A stretch of 34,408 nt of DNA from Candidatus Latescibacterota bacterium (GTDB lineage: Bacteria; Latescibacterota; UBA2968; UBA8231): positions 1 to 34,408 of the forward strand of contig SICG01000029.1 of the NCBI GenBank assembly GCA_009691525.1, written 5' to 3'. The position numbers were made by a program, and so were the translations under genes. This document shows, in pieces, positions 16,987 to 24,736 of the stretch. Numbering within the stretch: the first letter of the stretch is position 1; each line of letters starts with the position of its first letter. The notes beneath the pieces were generated by a model. The model did no database searches, was not told the DNA's origin, and saw nothing but the letters and a program-made list of their open reading frames with translations.

Positions 16987-19845
16987 TCAGTCGCCCCTTC
17001 CCTCTGAAGGCCGCAGGCCGGCGACGAGCCGCACAAAGAGCAGCGAATAGTCCAGGTCTTCGCTTTCCCGGCTGCGGTCCCTCAGCCGCTGCCGCCGTGC
17101 CTGGTAGCCCAGATTGAGACTCATGAGGTAGCCGTTGTAGTCGGAAGTGGTGGTGACCATCGCCAAATAGTCTTCGGCGTCGTAGTCGAGACTGCGGTTG
17201 TGCAAGTCCCGGTGTACACTCTTCAGCAGGGGTGTTCCCTGGGCCCCCAGTTTGAGGGTGGTCGCCGGCGTGAGCGGGCAGGAGGCCGTGAGCATAGGGT
17301 AGAAGGAGATCTCGGAGAAGGGCAGCACCTCGCTGCGCTCGTCGGCAACCTTCTCTATCTGCAGCTTCACCTTCGGGCTCAGGGCGAAGCGACCCAGGTG
17401 CCAGGTGCAGTCTCCGGCTACCACGCCTGTCCAGGTATCGATACGGTTATCTCGCTCCGTCGCCGTCCGGCGCTGGAAATTCGCCTCGTGCTTCAGATTG
17501 CCTCGCAGATTAACCGGGCGAAGTCTGGTGCATCTCCAGTCGAGGAAAGCCGTGTTGGCGATACTGTTCCTGAAGAGCAGGGGATCCTGGATGAAGGAGG
17601 TGGTGACCCCGAGGAGGTCCCGGTTGCTGAAGACCCGCGTCCGCTCCTGGGTGGGGACCAAGGGCAACGCGCCAAAGGTCCGGTCCGCCACGTAACGGAA
17701 GATGTCGTTGGCGATGGTGTCTTCGGTCCGCTTTAACAACTCCGTCAGGCTCACTCTCCCCCAGAAAGGCACCTCGCGCAACCAATTGATCTTGGCGTAA
17801 TCCACCACATTCACGCCACCTTTTGCCGGTTCCTCGGTGTCGTAGCGACCCAGCGTGAGACTGAGGCCCTGGGTTGGCCGCACGCTGGCAAAGGCGTGGT
17901 ATCCCCTGAGATCCTGATCGTAGGGAAAATCGGGTTTGTCGTCGTCTTCCCTGACGTCAATCTGTCCGTTGTTGTTCAGGTCATCGCCATAGGCGAAGTC
18001 ATCGGGGTCGACGTAGTAGAGCAGGAAGGGCTCGTTGTAGTCTGGGATGCCGTTATTGTTCCGGTTGGTGTCTGGCCGGCCGTCGAAATCGCTGTCGAGG
18101 CCGGGAAAGATGCCGTTTTGGTCGCGGACGAAATTGAGAAAATGGTCATCGGGGAAAGGATCGCGATCGTCGTTGTCCTCCACGAGATTGAACTCGAGGG
18201 TATTGTTGTAGTTGGTCTTGAGGCTGTTGCCGACCTCGGCCAGGAAAGGGCCAGTGTACTCGGAACTGAGCCGCACGTCCTGGGTCGAGAGCACGGTATT
18301 GTAGTCCGGCGGCATATTGAAGATCTCGCCGCCCAGGGAGAACCGCTCGAAAGCCCGCTGCATCACTAGGTAATAGGCATTGGCCCGCGTCTCATGGCGT
18401 TCGCCGCCGATATCGGGATACTGCCGGAAATCGAAGTCGCGCCCGAACTCGGCGTCGAAAAGGAAGCCCATGACCTGGGTATCCAGCCGGATTCCCGCAA
18501 CCGTCACCCCGGTCTGTCTGCCGTAGTCGAAGCGAACCGTCTTGAGGTTGGCGCCGTCGGCCACCTTCCCAGGGGCGGAAGCCGCAGGATAGAAGTAGGT
18601 GGCGGCGTTGCGCTGCCTCGGGTCGGTGGCCGTGATATCGGCGACGTAGACCTCTGAAAGGCTGATGGCGTAATCATTGGCAACCAGGGCCTCGAACTGG
18701 ATGCGGCGGGCGCCTTCTGGCGGCACCTTGAACCAGTAGAGCAGGTATTCGGTCCCTTTCACCTCCAGGGGCTTCCCGCTCTGCGGCGCCTCGGCGGGGA
18801 TGAACCCGTTCAGAAACTGGACGAAAGGCGGGATGGAGCGGTTCTCGGGAAAGAAACGGTCGCCATTGACGTCCTGGTTGATCCGGAGGATCTCCTCTGC
18901 CTGCGCATCGTGGTGGGTGATGGTCGGTACGATGTCCTCCCGCAGTTGCCCATTGATGAGCATCCTCACCTTGAAGACCTGGGCCCCGCCCGACTCGCGC
19001 GGCGCCTCGCAGGCCACCTTGACCACCAAGTACTCGATGAAAGAAGGCCGCAGGGGAGGCCCGATGCCCCTGGGCTGGTACACCGGCAGCGTGCCCTTCA
19101 GGCCATTGCGGGCCAGTCCAACCTGGGTGTCCATCCGGTACTGGTTGGCGTAGGTGAGCCCGATATTGAGAGCCCCGAGTTTCTTTTGGTAATGCCCGCC
19201 CAAGAGGTAGGTGGCCAGAATGTTGCTCGCTAGCTCCGGTTGCGACCTGACTGCCCCGAAAAAGGCCTCCTCGTAGCCAAAGATCCCCTCGAAGCGATAG
19301 ATCGGCCGGTCGATGCGCGAGGTAACCAGACTGAACTGGTGCCCTTTTACCTCGCTGTCGATGCGCATACCGTTGAGCATCGACAGATCCAGGGTGAGGG
19401 GGGAGAAACGGGTGCGAATACGGTCGCCGATGATGATTTTGAAGTGACTTTCGCCATAGGAGTCGTTGGCGACGAAGAGCCGGTTGAGGTAGTCGTTGTA
19501 GAAAAGACTCTTCCTGAGGCTGCTGCCCGGCTCCCGCCCCGGCGTGGAGACATCGTCGAACATCGGATGGGTCTGCCGCTGGTCGTAGAGGGTGATGCCA
19601 TCCATCAGCAAGGAGCCGAAATCGTCGTACTGGAGCGTGGTCAGGTGCTCCTCCGCCTGGCGGCCGGTCCGTCTATAGCCCTGCCGCGAGTAGTCCTCGT
19701 GCTCATCGATGGGCCGAAAGAGGAGCTGCGCGGTCTGCTCGTTCTCCAATGGGCCAGTCTGTGCCATGACCAGGAGCGGGAGCCACAGCAGCAGAGTACA
19801 GACGAAGGTGCGAATCGGCCAATCGGCCCTGGGGCTCATCGACAC
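16987..19845 (-). CDS. Outer-membrane protein, second of three tandem paralogues
   Basis: A 952-residue exported protein with signal region IRTFVCTLLLWLPLLVMAQ. It is paralogous to its neighbours: DDFGSLLMDGITLYDQ, IIIGDRIRTRFSPLTLDLSM, LGGHYQKKLGALNIGLTYAN, VANDYAISLSEVYVAD, APGKVADGANLKTVRFDYG. The calcium-type segment (about residues 550-640) reads EDNDDRDPFPDDHF, then DSDFDGRPDTNRNNNGIPDY, NEPFLLYYVDPDDF, and DDLNNNGQIDVREDDDKPD. The C-terminal third is strand-rich, ending DYSLLFVRLVAGL. The GTG at 19845 follows GAGG by six bases; the ATG two codons in (19839) is a close alternative. Only sixteen bases separate it from the previous stop at 19862. Probably an outer-membrane barrel with a large N-terminal domain; the ligand is not known. 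Confidence 0.8.
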   Translation of the reverse strand: MSMSPRADWPIRTFVCTLLLWLPLLVMAQTGPLENEQTAQLLFRPIDEHEDYSRQGYRRTGRQAEEHLTTLQYDDFGSLLMDGITLYDQRQTHPMFDDVSTPGREPGSSLRKSLFYNDYLNRLFVANDSYGESHFKIIIGDRIRTRFSPLTLDLSMLNGMRIDSEVKGHQFSLVTSRIDRPIYRFEGIFGYEEAFFGAVRSQPELASNILATYLLGGHYQKKLGALNIGLTYANQYRMDTQVGLARNGLKGTLPVYQPRGIGPPLRPSFIEYLVVKVACEAPRESGGAQVFKVRMLINGQLREDIVPTITHHDAQAEEILRINQDVNGDRFFPENRSIPPFVQFLNGFIPAEAPQSGKPLEVKGTEYLLYWFKVPPEGARRIQFEALVANDYAISLSEVYVADITATDPRQRNAATYFYPAASAPGKVADGANLKTVRFDYGRQTGVTVAGIRLDTQVMGFLFDAEFGRDFDFRQYPDIGGERHETRANAYYLVMQRAFERFSLGGEIFNMPPDYNTVLSTQDVRLSSEYTGPFLAEVGNSLKTNYNNTLEFNLVEDNDDRDPFPDDHFLNFVRDQNGIFPGLDSDFDGRPDTNRNNNGIPDYNEPFLLYYVDPDDFAYGDDLNNNGQIDVREDDDKPDFPYDQDLRGYHAFASVRPTQGLSLTLGRYDTEEPAKGGVNVVDYAKINWLREVPFWGRVSLTELLKRTEDTIANDIFRYVADRTFGALPLVPTQERTRVFSNRDLLGVTTSFIQDPLLFRNSIANTAFLDWRCTRLRPVNLRGNLKHEANFQRRTATERDNRIDTWTGVVAGDCTWHLGRFALSPKVKLQIEKVADERSEVLPFSEISFYPMLTASCPLTPATTLKLGAQGTPLLKSVHRDLHNRSLDYDAEDYLAMVTTTSDYNGYLMSLNLGYQARRQRLRDRSRESEDLDYSLLFVRLVAGLRPSEGRGD

Positions 19846-19861
19846 GGCCAGCCTCGGTTGT

Positions 19862-22636
19862 TCACTCGGTAAAGACCTGAATGAAGTACTCTCCCTCGGA
19901 CACCGACCGCGCGGTAGCCCGGGTGCTGAAGTCGCGCCGGGTCTGGCGGTAGCCCATATTCAGGAAAAGATCGAATCCCGAATAGTTGCCCTTGTTTTGC
20001 AGCAGGAAAACCTGGCTGGTTGCCGCAAAGGCGGCATAGGGCGCCGAGGTTTCCGTATAGCGCTCTTCCAGTCCGGGAAAACCCTGGAACCCCACCCTGA
20101 AGAGGGTGCTGGGAGTGAAGTGGTAATCCAGCTTGAGGATGGGTACCAGGTGCCGGGCAGCGTAAAAGGGATCCTGTCCTGAGGAGGGTTTCATTCGCCG
20201 CTGCAAGAGGAACTTGTACATGGGTGTCAGAGTGAAGTTGCCCGCCTTCATGGTATAATCGGCTTTGTGGACGAAGGCCCATGAACCTTCGGTTTCACGC
20301 CCCTGGGAGGTTCCGTCGGGGAAGGTAGCGGCCTTCCTGGCGTTGCTTTCCCACTTCAGGCTGTTGACGACTTTCAAGTTCTTGAGCTTGGTGAAGGCGG
20401 TGTGCACGAAAGCAGTGTGGACCAAGCTGTTCTTCGTCGACAAGCCGTCCAGGACCTGCCCCCGCGAGCTGGTGATGTCGGTGACGAACCCCGCCCCATC
20501 CAGACCGCTGAATCTCCCGGAGGCGGCCAGGTCGTCGGCAATGTCGTCCTGCACGCGCTGGGTGCGGAAAGCGGCTTGCACCGCACCCCAGTGCTCCGCC
20601 CGCCGCGCATACTCCAACAGGCCGTACGCAGCCCGGTTGCGCCCGCCGGCCGTGGGCTGGCGGATGTCGTACCCGCCGATGGTGAAGTGTATGCTCCAGG
20701 GCAGGCCGAAGTTGGCGAAAGCGTGTTGGCCACGGTTGTCGCGGTCATAGGGATAATCGGCGGTGTTGTCGTTCTCGCGAACATCGACGACGCCGTTATG
20801 ATTGAAGTCGTCGCCGAACACAAAATCATCCGGGTCCACGTAGTACATGATGAAAGGTTCCAGGTAGTCCGGGAGATTGTTGGCGTTGACATTGGTATCA
20901 ATGACGCCATCGCCATCGGCGTCGAGCCCCGGAAAGACCCCATCGCGATCTCCGGAATCCGCCCACTCGTCGCGGTCGTCATTGTCATCCACCAGATCGA
21001 AGACCACCGGCCTATTGGCAGCGCTCGACCAGACCGCAAGGGAGGTGGTATAGGCCGATGGAATGGCAAAGACTTCTAGGTTGATATCGCCGCGCTCGAA
21101 AGGCCGGTTGATATTGGCGTAATAGGCAAACCGGCTCCGCGTCTGCGCACTGCCCTCCCTGGCGGGGAAGCGGTAGTAGCTGGCATTGTTGGCGACCTCG
21201 GCACTGATTGTCGCCCCCAAGACCTTGGCCTTCAGGTCAAAGGCGACGGTGGAGATCCCCGTGGGAAAACCGTAGTCGAATTCCACCCAACGGAGATTCG
21301 AGCCGTCCTGGATATTCCCCGGAGCGCGCTCGACGTTGTGCCAATCGTCCCAGACCAGGGTCTCGGTCTTCACCCGGCCCAGCCCTGAGGCGACGTCGAT
21401 GTTGTAATCATTGGCGACCAGGGCCCTGAAGCTGATCTCCTTGGTGCCGGCGGGAATGTCCTCGAAGCGGAAGATCAACAGATCAGTTCCCGCAACCTCG
21501 ACTGGCCGAGCAGTCGCCAGGTCCACCGGTTCGCCATCGGCAAAGAGGCCCACGTTGCCGGTCCGCGGATCAGTGTTGAGCACATTGAAGTACGCGGAGT
21601 TCTGGCCCTCGGCGCTGCGGTCCGCTGCGTTGAGGGCCCAGGGGCCGTCCTGGCGCAGGAAGGAGACCGAGGCTAGCGGCAGCGGGTATTTGTCCTCCTC
21701 CCGTTTGAACACCTTTGAATCGATGAGATTCCTGATTCTTTTTACCTCTGGACGTTGCCCGCTGGGCTGGCCATTGACAAGCATCTCCAAGGCGTAGACC
21801 AGGGCGCCGCGGCCGTCCTGCGGCGAATCGTCGCTGATGACCACGAACTGGGTCTGCGGTCCGGCCAGCGAACTGGGCACCACACCCTTCCACCCGGCGC
21901 CGTCCCGCACCAGGGTATCCAGATGGAACAAGGTCGACCACGAGGCCCCCCAGGTCAGCAGGCCGCCCAGGGTGGTCTCCCAGCGACCGCCCAGCAGATA
22001 GCTGGCAAAGGGCTGAGACCTGGGCTCGTCTAGCCCGCCCAGTTCGATGATGGGATCGGATATTCTGGACGCCACGACGCTGAAGCGGTTCTTCTGAGAA
22101 GCCGCGTCCCAGCGGAGGCCGTTCATCCGGGCCAGGTCAAAGGTCAGGGGGGAGAATTTGGTGCGAACCGCATCGCCGATGATAAACCGACTCGACCAGC
22201 CTTTGTACGTGTCGCGGACAATGACCAGATTCTGGAAGAGGCGGTTGTAGAGGTTGCTTTTGAAGAGCAAACTGCCGTTGTCAGGGGCCACGGTGCGGTA
22301 TTCTTCGAGCCTGAAGACGTCGAGCCCATCCACCAGGTAGTTGCCGAAGGGATCGTAGGTGCTCCGCTCCTGTTCGACAAAATAGCCAGCCACCGAGGAG
22401 GATCCGTAGGAATTCCCCAGGGAAGTGCCCTTGCCAACCACGATGGGCTGCAACGCGTCGCGGTACCCACTCAGGGCGTAATTCTCGTAATCCTCCATCC
22501 ACAGCGGGAAATACGCCCGCGACAGGAACTGTGCCTGCGCCGTGAAGGGGGAGGATAGGCATCCGACCAAGACCAAGGTGCAGAACACTCTCCGCGGCGA
22601 GAGCCTGAGCCACCAAATCGCGCAGAGGGAAGGCAT
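19862..22636 (-). CDS. Outer-membrane protein, first of three tandem paralogues
   Basis: A 924-residue exported protein with a long signal peptide ending SSPFTAQAQ. It shares with its paralogues DPFGNYLVDGLDVFRLEEYR, FIIGDAVRTKFSPLTFDLAR, VISDDSPQDGRGALVYALEM, VANDYNIDVASGLG, APGNIQDGSNLRWVEFDYG, and the acidic segment VDDNDDRDEWADSGDRDG, GLDADGDGVIDTNVNANNLP, FNHNGVVDVRENDNTADYP. The C-terminus is made of alternating strands, ending EYFIQVFTE. The start at 22636 has AGGAG five bases upstream and gives a proper signal peptide; the frame itself opens at 22678, inside the upstream gene. Its gap of nineteen bases from the discoidin-domain gene holds the ribosome site. No homologue of known function is recognised. 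Confidence 0.8.
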   Translation of the reverse strand: MPSLCAIWWLRLSPRRVFCTLVLVGCLSSPFTAQAQFLSRAYFPLWMEDYENYALSGYRDALQPIVVGKGTSLGNSYGSSSVAGYFVEQERSTYDPFGNYLVDGLDVFRLEEYRTVAPDNGSLLFKSNLYNRLFQNLVIVRDTYKGWSSRFIIGDAVRTKFSPLTFDLARMNGLRWDAASQKNRFSVVASRISDPIIELGGLDEPRSQPFASYLLGGRWETTLGGLLTWGASWSTLFHLDTLVRDGAGWKGVVPSSLAGPQTQFVVISDDSPQDGRGALVYALEMLVNGQPSGQRPEVKRIRNLIDSKVFKREEDKYPLPLASVSFLRQDGPWALNAADRSAEGQNSAYFNVLNTDPRTGNVGLFADGEPVDLATARPVEVAGTDLLIFRFEDIPAGTKEISFRALVANDYNIDVASGLGRVKTETLVWDDWHNVERAPGNIQDGSNLRWVEFDYGFPTGISTVAFDLKAKVLGATISAEVANNASYYRFPAREGSAQTRSRFAYYANINRPFERGDINLEVFAIPSAYTTSLAVWSSAANRPVVFDLVDDNDDRDEWADSGDRDGVFPGLDADGDGVIDTNVNANNLPDYLEPFIMYYVDPDDFVFGDDFNHNGVVDVRENDNTADYPYDRDNRGQHAFANFGLPWSIHFTIGGYDIRQPTAGGRNRAAYGLLEYARRAEHWGAVQAAFRTQRVQDDIADDLAASGRFSGLDGAGFVTDITSSRGQVLDGLSTKNSLVHTAFVHTAFTKLKNLKVVNSLKWESNARKAATFPDGTSQGRETEGSWAFVHKADYTMKAGNFTLTPMYKFLLQRRMKPSSGQDPFYAARHLVPILKLDYHFTPSTLFRVGFQGFPGLEERYTETSAPYAAFAATSQVFLLQNKGNYSGFDLFLNMGYRQTRRDFSTRATARSVSEGEYFIQVFTE

Positions 22637-22655
22637 GACAGCTCCTGATTTTCCT

Positions 22656-24668
22656 TTAGTACACCACCGATACGACACCTAGCCTCTGCAGTTTCCCTTC
22701 ATCCACCGTTACCTCAAGGCGATAGAGATAGACCCCAGGGCGGACGAGGTTGCCGCGATTGTCGGTCCCATCCCAGTACCCCGGCAGGGCGCTGGTCAGA
22801 TTCTCCGCTCCGAGCGCCTGGTGGTACCTCCGCGGTAACTGGAAACCGCGGTAGAGCTGCCTGACCACCTCGCCATTGAGCGCCGCGATCTCCAGGGAAA
22901 CATCTACCGCCTTGCTGACCTTGGCCAGGGTGTACTCGATCACCGAAAAGTCATTTATGCCGTCGCCGTTGGGAGTAAAAACCCGCGGATTGGCCTGGGT
23001 ATCCAGCAACACCTTGTCCAATACCTCGGTCACGTAGGCAGAGAGGGCTCCTTCCTCCGCCGGCCCGACATTGAGGGGATTGTCTGACCCCGGCCCAAAG
23101 AGCGCACAGTTGAAGGTGTGGAGCGGACCGAAAAGGGCCGTGCGAAAGTGGATCTTTACGTCTTGTGAAATCAGGGGGTCGAACGAGAGCTCGAGGCCCT
23201 CCGGGGTGAGCCGCTGGGTCACTTGCCCGGCATAACCTTCGACCCTATCTACGATGGCTAGATCGGGCATGGCGATCAGCAGCCTCTCTGCACCTCGACC
23301 TCCGGTGGCGGTCATATCCAATTCGCAGACAAAGGCCGTGTCGACCCCCATGGGAACCTGCTGGGGGGAGACCCTGGCTCTGGCAGCGGAGGCCGGCAGA
23401 TCCTCGGCCGAATATTCTATGGCCAGGCGCCTGAGTTGGGGGGAACGCCGCTCATCCCCCGTCGACAGCTTGATGCGGTACTGCAGCAACGCTGCCGGCT
23501 CAGGAGAGGAGATATAAGCTCGGCTCTGCGCCAATTCGTCGCTCCACTGACTCCAGATCTGCCCGTCGCTGCTGGTTCTGAACTGCAGGTGGACCTGAGT
23601 CCCGTCGGGTGTTTCTGCCTCCCAGGTGGCCTTGCCGAAATTCTTGGGCCGGCCCGCGGACCCCATATCCAGCGGGAGGGAGAGGAAGTTGCCCTCGGGA
23701 TTATATCCTTCCCCATAGACCTCGATCTCTCCGACCCTGGGCGAGGTGATGCCGTCGATTTCGGCAACCACCACTCGCAGAAACCTAGTCGCAATGGGCG
23801 AAAAGTCGACGGCAGTGGCGTCGAACTGCGCGATGCCATGGAGCACCCCGACCTCCGACCAGCGGAAAAGGTCTTCGCTGATCTGGACGGCATACCCTTT
23901 CAAACTGTTTTCGGCAAAGGAACCGGCGGACCTAGGGGGCTCGCTCAACACCCTCACCCGGTTGATGCGGCGCGCCTGCCCCAGATCCAAACTCACGAAC
24001 TTGTTGAGGCTGTTCACCCCTGGTTGCCATGAGGTTTCGAGCAAGCCGTCCGTCACCTCGATGCGGCTGGCGGTGCCGCTCAGCGCCAGGTTCTTGCCCT
24101 CAACACGGCTGATGGTTATCCCACCCCGAACCCCCACGTCCACATCCCCCGGGAACCCGGCGATGGGAAGGGCATCGGGGTTGGTCAGGCTCGCGACTTT
24201 TGCCACCTCGAGGTCGCCCAACTGCACCAAGGGGGCGCTGTTCCAGTCGGCACTCTGAGGGTCTGCCGCAATCCATCGCCAGGCGAAGGGGCCGTTGCCC
24301 GGGGCGCTGGCGAAACGCACCTCGCCCTGTGCCAGGGCCACCACCAAGCCGTTGCCTTTCCCGCGCCCGGAGTTCTGGACCTTCACCAGGATCTCATTCT
24401 TGCCTTTCTTGATCGATACTGAGTAGGTCTCTGCGTCGGTCCAGTCGTCGTCAGACCCAAGAGCTGTGCCATTGAAGCTCAATTCGTAGCTGTCCACCGC
24501 CGTGATCTCGATGGTGCCTGGGCCGGCTTCGGCGGCGGAAAACTGAGTGCGATAATAGGCAGTGCTGGTCCAGGTGGTGTCCTGCCAGGTACTACCAGCG
24601 GAACTCTCAGGATGCAGCCACGAGAGGGCAAGAAAGAGCGGCAGTAGGGCCAGGGCGGATGATCTCAT
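22656..24668 (-). CDS. Secreted multidomain surface protein with F5/8 type C and FlgD-like C-terminal domains
   Basis: A 670-residue exported protein with a signal peptide (SSALALLPLFLALSWLHPES). The N-terminal part (about 28-150) resembles the jelly-roll carbohydrate-binding folds that precede many glycoside hydrolases (DSYELSFNGTALGSDDDW). Residues of about 195-320 form a discoidin (F5/8 type C) domain, with FVSLDLGQARRINRVRVLS and RFLRVVVAEIDG. A fibronectin-like region follows (LQFRTSSDGQIWSQWSDE). The last 100 residues (NPRVFTPNGDGINDFSVIEY and YWDGTDNRGNLVRPGVYLYR) are the FlgD-like/CHU_C-type domain found at the C-termini of FCB surface proteins. The start at 24668 has GAGAGG eight bases upstream, just after the terminator hairpin. 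It probably binds sugars at the cell surface; no catalytic domain is visible. Confidence 0.83.
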   Translation of the reverse strand: MRSSALALLPLFLALSWLHPESSAGSTWQDTTWTSTAYYRTQFSAAEAGPGTIEITAVDSYELSFNGTALGSDDDWTDAETYSVSIKKGKNEILVKVQNSGRGKGNGLVVALAQGEVRFASAPGNGPFAWRWIAADPQSADWNSAPLVQLGDLEVAKVASLTNPDALPIAGFPGDVDVGVRGGITISRVEGKNLALSGTASRIEVTDGLLETSWQPGVNSLNKFVSLDLGQARRINRVRVLSEPPRSAGSFAENSLKGYAVQISEDLFRWSEVGVLHGIAQFDATAVDFSPIATRFLRVVVAEIDGITSPRVGEIEVYGEGYNPEGNFLSLPLDMGSAGRPKNFGKATWEAETPDGTQVHLQFRTSSDGQIWSQWSDELAQSRAYISSPEPAALLQYRIKLSTGDERRSPQLRRLAIEYSAEDLPASAARARVSPQQVPMGVDTAFVCELDMTATGGRGAERLLIAMPDLAIVDRVEGYAGQVTQRLTPEGLELSFDPLISQDVKIHFRTALFGPLHTFNCALFGPGSDNPLNVGPAEEGALSAYVTEVLDKVLLDTQANPRVFTPNGDGINDFSVIEYTLAKVSKAVDVSLEIAALNGEVVRQLYRGFQLPRRYHQALGAENLTSALPGYWDGTDNRGNLVRPGVYLYRLEVTVDEGKLQRLGVVSVVY

Positions 24669-24682
24669 TTCAGGAGCCTCTC

Positions 24683-24725
24683 AAAAAACCCAGTGCGGAA
24701 CAGGATACTCCTGTTCCGCACTGGG
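24683..24725 (-). terminator. Intrinsic terminator between the first and second genes of the cluster
   Basis: A perfect 17-bp stem (24689-24705 with 24709-24725) closes a three-base loop. On the minus strand it is followed directly by six T residues (24688-24683). It lies in the 68-bp gap between the stop of the first surface-protein gene and the start of the discoidin-domain gene, only fifteen bases before the latter's ATG. The following genes show no obvious promoter of their own here, so read-through probably feeds the rest of the cluster at a lower level. Confidence 0.88.
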
Positions 24726-24736
24726 CGTAGCCGTTC

